Below, one piece after another: positions 1 to 8,167 of a DNA stretch of 64,000 nt (positions are counted from its first letter, which is position 1; every line of letters starts with the position of its first letter). The notes beneath the pieces are model-generated. The model was not told the origin of the DNA. It was given only the letters and a program-made list of their open reading frames with translations, and made no database searches. Both the position numbers and the translations under genes were made by a program. The stretch comes from Amycolatopsis mongoliensis (GTDB taxonomy: Bacteria; Actinomycetota; Actinomycetes; Mycobacteriales; Pseudonocardiaceae): assembly GCF_030285665.1 (NCBI RefSeq), contig NZ_CP127295.1:8308001-8372000 (forward strand), read 5' to 3'.

Positions 1-85
1 CGCCACCCGCCGCGGCCGCCGGCACGACCGACAATCCGAACAGCGAAAACACAGCGACCGCGAGAACCGCCAATTTCCTTCGCAT
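1..85 (-). CDS. Secreted protein, N-terminal fragment (signal peptide only)
   Basis: Only the first 28 codons lie in the window. They read as a classical Sec signal peptide: a short basic start (MRRK), an uninterrupted hydrophobic core of alanine, valine, leucine and phenylalanine, and a small-residue cleavage region ending in AAAA-GG. A purine-rich ribosome binding site (GAGGAG) lies about 5 bases upstream of the ATG. The mature protein is outside the window, so no function can be given. The spacing and the hydrophobic profile make a real gene start likely. Confidence 0.7.
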   Translation of the reverse strand, partial: MRRKLAVLAVAVFSLFGLSVVPAAAAGG

Positions 86-186
86 GACCACTCCTCAGCG
101 CGGAGAACCCCGACGTTACGAAGCTTAGGAGGGCGGAAGAATTACCGGCAATTCATCGGGCCAGTGAATGCGTGCGCAGCGGAAAG

Positions 187-1494
187 TCACCACGCTGCTC
201 CATCCGGGCTAGCCCGCGACCCTGACGGATGGCGGACGGTGCGCGCAATTCCTCCTCGGCTGACGCAAACCCGATCCCGGCCGGAGTTCTTCGCTTCGTA
301 AACGGCCTTGTCCGCGGCTCCGAGCACCTCGTCGACCCCGCGGTCCGCGGCCGGGTGGACCGCCACCCCGATCGACACCGAAAGCCCGGCGATCTTCGTC
401 CCGTCCGCCGCCACGACGGTGAGCCCCGCCACCGTGTCCCGGATCCGCTCGGCGACCGCCACCGAGTGGACCCGGCCGAGGCCGGGCAGCAGCACGACGA
501 ACTCCTCACCGCCGCACCGGCCGACCGAGTCGTAGATCCGCGCCTCGCCCTGGACGGCCCCGGCGACCGCGCGCAGGACGTCGTCGCCCGCCAGGTGCCC
601 GTGGGTGTCGTTGACGCGCTTGAAGTGGTCGAGGTCGAGCATCAGGATCCCGCAGTCGCCCCCGATGCGCGCCGCCCGGCCCAGTTCGGCCTCGGCCCGG
701 GCCCGCCACTCCGCGATGGTCAGCACCCCGGTCTTGGGGTCGCGGCCCGCCTGCAGTTCCAGCCGCCGTCCCAGCTCCCCGCGCCGCAGCAGCACGAGCG
801 GCAGGACCAGCAGCGGAACCAGCCACGGCCGGGCGGCCGGCAGCACCGCGGCCGCCGCCCCGAGGCACAGCGTCGCCGCGTCCAGCACGTTCTCCGGCAC
901 CGACCCGGCCGGCGACAGCAGCGGGCGGGCCGGCTCGTGCAGCTTGCACCCGATCATCACCAGCAATGTGTTGACCAAGAAGAACGTCAGCCCCGCGGCC
1001 ACCGTCGCGGCCTCACCCGGCGCGCCGGTGCCGAGGCCGGCCAGGTCGGCGGCGCCGCGGGCGGCGAAGATGGTGACCACGCACGTCGCCACCGAGCACG
1101 TCAGCCGGTACAGCCGCGCGCCGGGGACGCTCGCCATCCGCAGCCACAGGTGGCCGTGGATCAGCACCGTGAGCACGGACGCGAGCGCCGGCGGAGTCGA
1201 GAGCGTCGCGGCGAAGAACCAGACCGAGCTGACGCTGACGTGCGGGTTCCCGGCGAGGAACCGCTGCATCCGTTCGGCCTTCGCCGACAGCTCGGTCTGC
1301 ACCACCGCCGTTCCGAGCAGGATCGCGCAGAAGGGCCATTCCCGCGCGGTCGGTGCCGTCGACGGCACCGCGAACGGCAGCACGACCGCGGTGGCCTCGA
1401 GGACCAGGTAGTGCGGCAGCACCCCGGGCGGCGCGGTGCGCAGCCGGTCGGGCCGCGCCGGGTGTGCAGCACCGGGTTCCCCCTGCTGATCCAC
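187..1494 (-). CDS. Membrane-bound GGDEF diguanylate cyclase
   Basis: The C-terminal third is a GGDEF domain with the active-site signature GGEEF and the upstream metal/substrate region LDLDHFKRVND, so it should make cyclic di-GMP from two GTP. The first ~250 residues are a run of hydrophobic segments (roughly six to seven membrane spans) of the unclassified MASE-like sensor type. I see no EAL or HD-GYP domain. The frame stays open to position 1596, where only a TTG is available. I place the start at the GTG at 1494 because GGAGG lies 4 bases in front of it, giving about 435 residues. It is probably transcribed alone and lies downstream of the sulfatase gene on the same strand. No inhibitory RxxD site is obvious directly ahead of GGEEF. 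Confidence 0.85.
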   Translation of the reverse strand: MDQQGEPGAAHPARPDRLRTAPPGVLPHYLVLEATAVVLPFAVPSTAPTAREWPFCAILLGTAVVQTELSAKAERMQRFLAGNPHVSVSSVWFFAATLSTPPALASVLTVLIHGHLWLRMASVPGARLYRLTCSVATCVVTIFAARGAADLAGLGTGAPGEAATVAAGLTFFLVNTLLVMIGCKLHEPARPLLSPAGSVPENVLDAATLCLGAAAAVLPAARPWLVPLLVLPLVLLRRGELGRRLELQAGRDPKTGVLTIAEWRARAEAELGRAARIGGDCGILMLDLDHFKRVNDTHGHLAGDDVLRAVAGAVQGEARIYDSVGRCGGEEFVVLLPGLGRVHSVAVAERIRDTVAGLTVVAADGTKIAGLSVSIGVAVHPAADRGVDEVLGAADKAVYEAKNSGRDRVCVSRGGIARTVRHPSGSRASPDGAAW

Positions 1495-1603
1495 TTTCCC
1501 TCCCGTGGCGGTGGATCGGCCGGGCTCCCCCACCCGGCCCCACCACGACAGGCGCGCGGGGCGCCCGGCGGAAGCCGCCGGGCGTAGTGTCCACAAGGGA
1601 CGG

Positions 1604-3313
1604 TCAGCGGGCGAACGCGGTCAGGAAACGGTCACGGAAGGAGTCCATCTTCCAGACCGGGGCCTGCGCGGCCGGGTGCAGGCCGTCGGTCCAGCCCCAG
1701 CCGGAGATCCGGTCCAGCACCTTCGGGTCCTTCGCCACGATCGTGATCGGCACGTCGTGTACCGCACCCTGCGGCGTGACGACCGGCGGCTGGTGGTCGC
1801 CGAGGAACACCAGCACCAGGTTGTCGTCGCCGTAGTGCTGGACGAACGAGATGAGCGTCTTGAGCGAGTAGTCGGTGGCGTCGCGGTAGGCCTCGCGGAT
1901 CTTCTCCGGGTCCTTCCAGACCGACTCCGGCGCCTCCCCCGCACCCGGCTGGGGCGCGAAGATCGAGCCGTCCCCGACCTGGTTCCAGTCCACCAGCCAG
2001 GGCCGCGGCGACCACGGCGCGTGGCTGGAGACCAGATCCACCTCGGCCATCACCGGCTTCTGCGCGCTCTTCGCGAGCTCGTTGCGCTGCAGCATCGAGA
2101 ACGTGTACTGGTCCGGCATCGTGGCGTAGGCGAACCCGGGCCCCTGGTAGCCGATGTTCCGGAAGTCGTAGTAGGCGTCCGGGTGGTAGAACCGCCGGCC
2201 CTCCGGCCAGTCCTTCGTGTGCGCGGGGACGTCCCAGACCGTCTTCCAGCCCGCCTTCTGGAACGCGCCGCCGAGGGTCAGCCGGTCGCTGTCGAGGAGG
2301 TTGTTGTACCGCTGCTGGTTGTCGATCCACATGCCGGACTCGACGGTGGAGTGCGCGAGCCAGCTGCCGCCGCCGAACGTCGAGGACGAGAGGAACGCGC
2401 TCTTCGCGCCGATCCCGGCCGCGCGCAGCTGTGCGGTGCCCGCGTCGAGCGTCGCGCCGATCTTCGGCGCGAACTCCGGGTCGTCGAGGGCGACGCGGCC
2501 GTAGCTCTCCACGAACGTCAGCACGACGTTCTTGCCGCGCAGCCCGTTCAGCAGCTGGTCACCCGGGGTGGCGCGGAACGCGTCCTCGGCGGCCAGCTCG
2601 CCGAACGGCCGTTGTTCCCGCAGGTCCGTGCTCACCTGGCGCAGGTCGTCGTAGGCCAGGGCGGCGGCGTTCTGCGCCGCGACCGGCTGGCCCGGCGCGA
2701 TCTCGACGCCGAACAGCGAGCAGACGATCCAGATCACGCCGAGCACGGCCACCACCCGCGTCGCACCGGTCCGCCGTCCGGCCGCGATCCGGGTCAGGCG
2801 CAGCATCGCGAGCACCATGAAGACGACGACGGCGATCGCGAGCACCACGGCGCCGGCCAGCACGGCGTACGTGCCCGCGTCGCCGATCTCGCCGGCGAGG
2901 AAGTCGACGCCCGCGGAGAAGAAGCTCCAGTCGTAAACCGGGTCGAACGGCTTCTCGAGCGTCGCGTAGAAGCCGGTGTCGAGCGCCTTCATCAGGGTGA
3001 GCAGCCCGAGCCCCAGCCCGACCAGCACGGCGACGACGCGGCGTGCCCGCGGCGGCAGGACCAGCACGAACGCGGCGACGATCAGGCCTTCCACCGGAAC
3101 GCGGACCAGTGCTGCCGGCGAGAACGAGTTGAGGTCGTCCGGCGCGAGGAGCGCGAACAGCACCAGCAGCGTGGCCAGGACGGTGAGCACCACGCCCGCG
3201 ACGGCGTGCCGCCGGGCGGGCCGGGGCAGCCCGAAGTCGGGCAGGGGTGCACCTCCGTCCGGGGTGCGGCGGCGGGCACGCCGCAGCAGCGGCAGACCGG
3301 TGGTTCCCATCAT
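1604..3313 (-). CDS. LTA synthase-like membrane sulfatase-superfamily protein
   Basis: This 569-residue protein begins with four to five membrane helices (about residues 35-170) followed by a large extracellular alkaline-phosphatase/sulfatase-fold domain, the architecture of lipoteichoic acid synthases and phosphoglycerol transferases. Visible landmarks are the metal-binding Glu in FVESYG, the likely nucleophile region SSSTFGGGSW, and the late metal site FLGDHQPP. Actinobacteria of this type do not make classical LTA, so the substrate may be another glycerophosphate-modified envelope glycan or lipid; that is inference. Tandem ATGs sit at the start, with GTGAGG some 7 bases upstream. It is likely a single gene or co-transcribed with the GGDEF gene, whose start lies about 110 bases downstream of this stop. 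Confidence 0.85.
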   Translation of the reverse strand: MMGTTGLPLLRRARRRTPDGGAPLPDFGLPRPARRHAVAGVVLTVLATLLVLFALLAPDDLNSFSPAALVRVPVEGLIVAAFVLVLPPRARRVVAVLVGLGLGLLTLMKALDTGFYATLEKPFDPVYDWSFFSAGVDFLAGEIGDAGTYAVLAGAVVLAIAVVVFMVLAMLRLTRIAAGRRTGATRVVAVLGVIWIVCSLFGVEIAPGQPVAAQNAAALAYDDLRQVSTDLREQRPFGELAAEDAFRATPGDQLLNGLRGKNVVLTFVESYGRVALDDPEFAPKIGATLDAGTAQLRAAGIGAKSAFLSSSTFGGGSWLAHSTVESGMWIDNQQRYNNLLDSDRLTLGGAFQKAGWKTVWDVPAHTKDWPEGRRFYHPDAYYDFRNIGYQGPGFAYATMPDQYTFSMLQRNELAKSAQKPVMAEVDLVSSHAPWSPRPWLVDWNQVGDGSIFAPQPGAGEAPESVWKDPEKIREAYRDATDYSLKTLISFVQHYGDDNLVLVFLGDHQPPVVTPQGAVHDVPITIVAKDPKVLDRISGWGWTDGLHPAAQAPVWKMDSFRDRFLTAFAR

Positions 3314-3428
3314 GGCGCGGCCTCACATCACGGTTCACGGGTCGACCGCCTGGCCCCTGCGGCGGGGACGGCGGCCCTCACCGCATATACGGATCGTGGC
3401 GGCGCGTGGTTCACGCACCGTCGTGCCG

Positions 3429-3824
3429 TCAGGCCGCGGGTGGCCAGAGGTACACCTTTTCCGGGACGATCCGGACGATCAGCCGCCGCGCCCCCGGCTC
3501 CGGCGGCGGTGTCTTCCCGCCCATGTACCGGTCGTACATTTCGTGCAGCAGCACCTTTTCCGGGTCGTCGGCGACCTCGACCCGGCCCCGGATCTCCACG
3601 TACCGGCCGGGGTTGCTCGAAACCAGCAGGCTCACCCGCGGGTCGCGTCGCATGTTCCGCGTCTTCAGCCGGCCCTCGATCGTGCTGAACACCACGGTGT
3701 CGCCATCGCGCTTCACGAAGATCACCGACGACTGCGGCCGGCCGTCGGCGTTCGCGGTGGCGATCACCGCCGTGTGCGGGCCGTCGAGCACTTCGCGGGC
3801 GGCGTCGGTCAGGGGCACGGTCAT
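3429..3824 (-). CDS. PPOX-class (pyridoxamine-phosphate-oxidase fold) F420-dependent enzyme
   Basis: A 131-residue split-beta-barrel protein of the flavin/F420-binding PPOX family. The order of elements fits mycobacterial F420-dependent reductases: an N-terminal helix then TAVIATANADGRPQSS, VIFVKRDGDTVVFST, the basic stretch KTRNMRRDPRVSLLVS, and a final VYLWPP. The typical role is reduction of a xenobiotic or pigment using F420H2; the substrate is unknown. The frame continues open for over 400 codons upstream, but only this part has protein-like composition. I chose the ATG at 3824 because AAAGGA stands about 8 bases upstream. A sigma-B/F-type promoter candidate lies 137 bases further up. 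Confidence 0.8.
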   Translation of the reverse strand: MTVPLTDAAREVLDGPHTAVIATANADGRPQSSVIFVKRDGDTVVFSTIEGRLKTRNMRRDPRVSLLVSSNPGRYVEIRGRVEVADDPEKVLLHEMYDRYMGGKTPPPEPGARRLIVRIVPEKVYLWPPAA

Positions 3825-3960
3825 CGGGAGGTCCTTTCGGAAAGCCATTCGGGGAAGGTCAGCAGCCGGGGTGGCGCCGACGACGGCGATCACCTGTTTC
3901 CCGTTTCCGGCAATGCTCATGTCCGTACCGACCCGCCCCGGCCGCAAAAGGAATCGGACG

Positions 3961-3985
3961 CTACCCGAACTCCCCGGTTCCAAAC
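3961..3985 (-). promoter_or_regulatory. Candidate sigma-B/F-type promoter
   Basis: On the minus strand GTTTGG (3985-3980) and GGGTAG (3966-3961) are separated by 13 bases. That fits the actinobacterial general-stress sigma factor consensus GTTTNN-N12-15-GGGTAT with one mismatch. It points toward the PPOX gene, leaving a leader of about 130 bases. No expression data are available; the match is by eye. Confidence 0.4.
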
Positions 3986-4127
3986 GCGGGTGCGGAGCTT
4001 TCACCCGGGAAAGGGGCAGTAATACCCACGACAGGTGAGTGCATACGGCCGTTCGGTTGCGGGCCGGTTGCGCCGGTGTTCTCCTCGGGAGGTCCGAAGA
4101 TCGGATTCCTATTGGAGGCCTGAAGCG

Positions 4128-4322
4128 ATGAATCTGTTCGACAAGGCGAAGGAAGCGCTCGGGAACAACCCGGACAAGGCCGACCAGGGTGTGGACAAGG
4201 CCGCCGAAGCCGCCAAGCAGCGGTTCGGCGACCACGCCGACAAGATCGACCAGGGCTCGGACAAGGTGAAGGACTTCCTGCACAAGCAGGGCGGCGGCCA
4301 GCAGGACGCGCCCCCGCAGTGA
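4128..4322 (+). CDS. Small Rv0909-type antitoxin-family protein
   Basis: A 64-residue, highly charged, helical protein with the pattern MNLFDKAKEALGNNPDKADQ followed by repeated DxxDxGxDK turns. This is characteristic of the small family annotated as antitoxin (Rv0909/MT0933-like) in actinobacteria. A strong TTGGAGG lies 9 bases before the ATG. No toxin gene sits beside it, so a true toxin-antitoxin role is doubtful here. The sequence also resembles stress-induced CsbD-like small proteins. The Gln/Gly/Pro-rich tail is probably disordered. It is a separate transcription unit, divergent from the PPOX gene. Confidence 0.8.
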   Translation: MNLFDKAKEALGNNPDKADQGVDKAAEAAKQRFGDHADKIDQGSDKVKDFLHKQGGGQQDAPPQ

Positions 4323-4397
4323 GTCCCGGCCGGTGATCGCCCAGCCGTCCGGGGGAAGCACGCTTCGCTCCCCGCTCGGCTGGGTACCACCGGCTCC

Positions 4398-5570
4398 GTG
4401 GTCGCCACCTACCTCGTCCCCGTCCGGACCGCCCTCATCCTCTTCCCGTTCCTCGTGCTGGCCGTCATGCTCCCGGCCGCCTTCGTCAGCTACCGCCGGC
4501 GGGGCCGCGCCGGCGGATGGCCGACGTTCGTCTTCTACGCGTTCCTGTTCTACCTGCTGGCGATCGCCACGCAGACGGTGCTGCCGCTGCCCGCCGACCC
4601 GGCGTACTGCGCGGGGCACACCTACGCGAGTTCTCCGCAGCTGCGGCCCTTCTACTTCGTCGAGGTGGTTTCGCAGCGCGCCCGCGGGCACTGGAGCCCC
4701 GGTGCGCTGCTGCACAACCCGGCGGTGTGGACCACCGCGCTCAACGTCGTGATGCTCGCACCGCTCGGGTTCTACGTCCGGTACGCGCAGCGGATGCGGC
4801 TCGTGCCCACGGCGCTGATCGGCTTCGGCGTGTCGCTGTTCTTCGAACTGACGCAGCTGACCGGCCTGTGGTTCGTCTACCCGTGCCCGTACCGGCTGTT
4901 CAGCGTCGACGACCTGATCCTCAACACCGCGGGCGTCGTCGTGGGCTGGCTGGTGGCCGGCCCGCTCGGCCGGCTGCTGCCTTCGCCGGAGCCGGAGCAC
5001 GACCGCCGCCGCTACGCCGAGAAGGTCACGTTCACCCGGCGGCTGTTCGCGCTGGCCACCGACCTGCTCGGGTTCGCCGCGCTGCTCGGCTTCCTGTTCG
5101 GCCTGCTGACGCTGTTCGGCGAGGACCTGAAGCACCGCGACACGCCGGTCGTGATCCTCGCGCTCGTCTGGTTCGTGGTGCTGCCCGCGGTCACCGGTTC
5201 GACGCCCGGGAAGCGGGCGATGCTGCTGCGCGTCGTGCGGCGGGGCCGCCGCCGGGCCGGGCCGATCGCGCTACTGGTCCGCAACGGCGTCCTGCTCTCG
5301 CCGCTGTGGCTCGCCTGGCTGCTGCTGGACCTGGACCACTGGGACCTCGGCAGGCACCCCGAGCAGCTGCTGCTGCCGGTCGCGCTGGCCGCGGCGGTGT
5401 TCGTCGTGGGCGTCTGGACGCCGCTGGCGGTGCTGCTCGACGGCGAGCACCGGGCGCCCTACGAACGGCTGACCCGGACGGTCAACGTCGCCATCGTGCC
5501 CCCGGCCGCCCCGGTGCCCGAACCGGCGGCCGAACCCGCCCGCCCGAAGGAAGTCCTTAAAGGACGGTGA
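4398..5570 (+). CDS. VanZ-RDD fusion membrane protein
   Basis: A 390-residue membrane protein in two halves. Residues ~5-200 form a VanZ-like bundle with the conserved LTQLTGL-W and DDLILNTAGVVVGW motifs. Residues ~215-350 form an RDD domain with TPGKRAMLLRVV and further membrane spans. This fusion is common in actinobacteria and has no firm function; VanZ itself gives low-level teicoplanin resistance. The C-terminus is Pro/Ala-rich. The start is a GTG with no clear ribosome binding site. The last codons (KEVLKGR) are encoded by a 13-base palindrome whose CTT and AAA codons are out of keeping with the rest of the gene. Confidence 0.8.
   Translation: MVATYLVPVRTALILFPFLVLAVMLPAAFVSYRRRGRAGGWPTFVFYAFLFYLLAIATQTVLPLPADPAYCAGHTYASSPQLRPFYFVEVVSQRARGHWSPGALLHNPAVWTTALNVVMLAPLGFYVRYAQRMRLVPTALIGFGVSLFFELTQLTGLWFVYPCPYRLFSVDDLILNTAGVVVGWLVAGPLGRLLPSPEPEHDRRRYAEKVTFTRRLFALATDLLGFAALLGFLFGLLTLFGEDLKHRDTPVVILALVWFVVLPAVTGSTPGKRAMLLRVVRRGRRRAGPIALLVRNGVLLSPLWLAWLLLDLDHWDLGRHPEQLLLPVALAAAVFVVGVWTPLAVLLDGEHRAPYERLTRTVNVAIVPPAAPVPEPAAEPARPKEVLKGR
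5553..5565. repeat. Short palindrome overlapping the end of the VanZ-RDD gene
   Basis: GTCCTT-A-AAGGAC is a perfect inverted repeat that encodes the last residues of the upstream protein. A second small inverted repeat, ACGGTG/CACCGT, follows at 5564-5581. Together they could form the transcription terminator of the gene, or be the edge of a dispersed intergenic element. Confidence 0.4.
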
Positions 5571-5671
5571 CGGGACACCGTGCTGCCCGGGACCGGTGGC
5601 GCTGGTAGATTGCCTCCGGAGCAGGTTGAGCCGCCAGCCCGCGCCCCGATCCCCCATCCTGGAGCCTGTGC

Positions 5672-6058
5672 ATGACCACCGATGCAGTGCGGCCCCGGCA
5701 GCGGTTCTCCGGTGACGGCTGGTCCCTCGATCTCCGCGAAGACGGCGACCTCGAGAGCTACGCCCTGCGTGGCGAGTTCGACTTCGCGGTCTCGCCGAAG
5801 CTCGCCGAACTGCTCCCGGCCGATCCCGGCGCCCGCCGCATCGTGCTCGACATGACCGAGGTCGAGTACTGCGACTCCAGCTGCCTGCAGGTCCTGCTGC
5901 GGCTGAGCGGCCGGCTGCGCGAAGCCGGCGGCCGGCTGGCCGTCGTCACGACCGTGCCCGCCGTGGTCCGGCCGATCGAGCTGCTCGGCCTCGGCGACGT
6001 CATGCCGCTGCACCCGGACATCGGCGCGGTGCGCGCCTCCTGGGGCGAAGAAACATGA
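5672..6058 (+). CDS. STAS-domain anti-sigma factor antagonist
   Basis: A 128-residue single STAS domain of the SpoIIAA/RsbV type. The phosphorylation loop reads MTEVEYCDSSCLQVLL, keeping the Asp-Ser-Ser core in which the second serine is phosphorylated in SpoIIAA, although the next glycine is replaced by cysteine. In this family the unphosphorylated form binds an anti-sigma ATPase and frees a sigma factor. It is the first gene of a five-gene operon; its stop codon region overlaps an in-frame ATG of the next gene (ATGA). Confidence 0.88.
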   Translation: MTTDAVRPRQRFSGDGWSLDLREDGDLESYALRGEFDFAVSPKLAELLPADPGARRIVLDMTEVEYCDSSCLQVLLRLSGRLREAGGRLAVVTTVPAVVRPIELLGLGDVMPLHPDIGAVRASWGEET

Positions 6059-6150
6059 CGGCCTCCGACACCCGGGTGGGCGGAACCGGATCCGGGCATG
6101 AGCAAGGAGACGGCTTCTCCCCGGGGCCCGGCACGGCGAAGGAGGCCGAC

Positions 6151-6546
6151 GTGAACCTGCGAGCGATCCGGCACGAACTCGGCATCACCGCCGAGCTCAC
6201 CGAGCTGGCCAAGGTCCGCCACTGGGTCCGCACGGTCCTGCGCGGACTGCCGGCCAACGTCGTCAGCACCGCGGTCATGGTGGTGGACGAGCTGACGTCC
6301 AACGCGCTGCGCCACGGCCGCGCGCCCTACCACGTGCGCCTGCTGACCGGCGCCGCCAAGCTGCGGATCGAGGTCGACGACGGCGGGGGCGAGCCGGCCC
6401 GCCGCCGGATGCCGTCCGACCAGGGCGGCCGCGGGCTCCTGCTGGTGGAGCGCTGCGCGGCGGCCTGGGGCCAGCTGCGCCGGCCCAGCGGCAAGACGCT
6501 GTGGGCCGAGCTGGCCACCGACGACCCGGCGGGCGCCCATGGCTGA
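6151..6546 (+). CDS. RsbW/SpoIIAB-like anti-sigma serine kinase (HATPase)
   Basis: A histidine-kinase-like ATPase domain with an N-box VVDELTSNALRHG, a G1 box VDDGGG and a later GGRGLLLVERCA motif. This is the usual set of anti-sigma serine kinases and related switch ATPases. It is expected to phosphorylate a STAS partner and/or bind a sigma factor. I prefer the GTG at 6151, preceded by AAGGAGG at a good distance, giving 131 residues. The alternative ATG at 6055 is coupled to the previous stop and would add a 32-residue Gly/Ser-rich extension. Its end overlaps the start of the phosphatase gene by 8 bases. Confidence 0.85.
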   Translation: MNLRAIRHELGITAELTELAKVRHWVRTVLRGLPANVVSTAVMVVDELTSNALRHGRAPYHVRLLTGAAKLRIEVDDGGGEPARRRMPSDQGGRGLLLVERCAAAWGQLRRPSGKTLWAELATDDPAGAHG

Positions 6547-8167
6547 TCCGGTGCGCACCGCGGCGAGGGTCCCCGACACCGGCGACCGGGGCTGGGCCGC
6601 CGCGCCCATGGCAGCCCTCTGCGCCGACGCCGACGGCGTGGTCCTCGCGCTCAACGAAGCCGCCCGCACGCTCTTCCCCGCGGCCGGGCCCGGCCGCCGC
6701 CTGTCGGACACGGTGGCGGACTGGCTGGCCGGTGCGCACGACCGCCGGGCGGGCGAGGTCGTCCGCGGCGAGGCCGGCGAGCGGGCTTTCGCGGCCCACC
6801 CGATCCCGCACGGCGAGGCCGTGACGTGGTGGCTCGTCGACGAGACCGACGCCCGCGTGGCCCAGGACGCCCTGGTCCGGGAGCAGGAGCGGACCGCGTT
6901 CCTCAGCGACGCCTCCGCCGCGCTGCTGGGTTCGCTCAACCTCGAGCGCTGCATGGAGGTCGCCGCCCGGCTCGCCGCGCAGCACCTCGCGGACGCCGCC
7001 CTGGTCCTGGCGCCCACCACGGGCGGGACCTACCCCGCCGTCTCCTGCGTGCGCGGCGAGGAGCCGACGCGGTCCCGGCTGGAGATCGACCCGGACGACC
7101 TGCCCGGGCTCGGCGAGGCGCTGCAGGGTTTCCCGCCGGTGCCCTCGCGCTGGCTCGACCCGGACGCGGCGCCCGGCTGGGTGCTGCCCGCGGGCTTCGG
7201 CCCGGTCGGTTCGATCGTCGTCACGCCCCTGCCCGGCCACGGCGTCCCCGCCGGTGCCCTGGTCCTGCTCCGCCGCGGCGACCGGGCCTCCTTCACCGAC
7301 CAGGAAGAACTCTTCGCGCGGCTGTTCGCGGCACGGGCCGGCGCGGCGATGTCGGCGGCGCGCGTGTTCGCGCAGCAGGCGTCGATCACCGACACACTGA
7401 TGCGCGAGCTGCTCCCACCCAGCCTCGAACAGCTCGGCGGCGTCGAGTTCGCCGGCCGCTACCGCCCGGCCCGCGACGGCGAGCGGATCGGCGGCGACTT
7501 CTACGACGTGCACTCGGCGATCAGCACCGAGGGCGACGAGTCGCTGGCCGTGCTCGGCGACGTCTGCGGCAAGGGCCTCGACGCGGCCGTGCTGACCGGG
7601 AAGATCCGCACCACGCTGCGCGCGCTGCTGCCGATGGCGGGTGACCACCACCGGCTGCTGAGCCTGCTGAACCGCACGCTCGCCGACAGCCGGGACGCCC
7701 GCTTCGTCACGCTCGTGCTGGCCTCGGCCCGCCGCGAAGGCGCCACCGTGCGGCTGCGGGTCACCTGCGCGGGGCATCCGCCGCCCCTGGTCGTCCGGGC
7801 CGACGGCCGGGTCGAGGAGGCCGACACCCACGGCAGCCTGATCGGCGTGCTGCCGGAGATCGAGTCGGCCGGCGCGGACATCACGCTCGACCCGGGCGAG
7901 ACGTGCCTGCTCTACACCGACGGGATCATCGAAGCGCGGGGCGGCCCGCTCGGGGACGCGATGTTCGGCGAGGACCGGCTCCGGCAGTCGCTGGCCGAGT
8001 GCGCGAACATGCCGGCCGACGCCGTGGTCGAGCGGATCCAGATGCTCGCGTCGCAGTGGATCGGCCGCGGCGCCCACGACGACATGGCCGTGCTGGCGAT
8101 CACCGCGCCGCGCGGCCAGCACCTGGCCGCGGTCGGCGGCCACGGCCGCGGGAGGTACACGGCATGA
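6539..8167 (+). CDS. PAS-GAF-PP2C (SpoIIE/RsbU-type) serine phosphatase
   Basis: A 542-residue soluble sensor phosphatase. Residues ~25-115 are PAS-like, ~135-290 GAF-like, and ~315-530 a PPM phosphatase domain with GGDFYDV, GDVCGKGLDAA, the YTDGIIEAR segment and the C-terminal HDDMAVLAI that supplies metal-binding aspartates. It should dephosphorylate a STAS antagonist, turning the partner switch on when the PAS/GAF input is stimulated. It overlaps both neighbours (8 bases with the kinase, 4 bases ATGA with the B12 protein), so the four proteins are made in a coupled way. Confidence 0.9.
   Translation: MADPVRTAARVPDTGDRGWAAAPMAALCADADGVVLALNEAARTLFPAAGPGRRLSDTVADWLAGAHDRRAGEVVRGEAGERAFAAHPIPHGEAVTWWLVDETDARVAQDALVREQERTAFLSDASAALLGSLNLERCMEVAARLAAQHLADAALVLAPTTGGTYPAVSCVRGEEPTRSRLEIDPDDLPGLGEALQGFPPVPSRWLDPDAAPGWVLPAGFGPVGSIVVTPLPGHGVPAGALVLLRRGDRASFTDQEELFARLFAARAGAAMSAARVFAQQASITDTLMRELLPPSLEQLGGVEFAGRYRPARDGERIGGDFYDVHSAISTEGDESLAVLGDVCGKGLDAAVLTGKIRTTLRALLPMAGDHHRLLSLLNRTLADSRDARFVTLVLASARREGATVRLRVTCAGHPPPLVVRADGRVEEADTHGSLIGVLPEIESAGADITLDPGETCLLYTDGIIEARGGPLGDAMFGEDRLRQSLAECANMPADAVVERIQMLASQWIGRGAHDDMAVLAITAPRGQHLAAVGGHGRGRYTA

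Noticed and set aside
1495..1596. Longer N-terminus of the GGDEF protein starting at a TTG
   Set aside because: The extra 34 residues are Arg/Pro/Gly-rich and not helical; the GTG at 1494 has a much better ribosome binding site.
3825..5135. N-terminal extension of the PPOX protein
   Set aside because: The upstream 430 codons are antisense to the Rv0909-like and VanZ-RDD genes and are Arg/Glu-rich; only the last 131 codons encode the PPOX fold.
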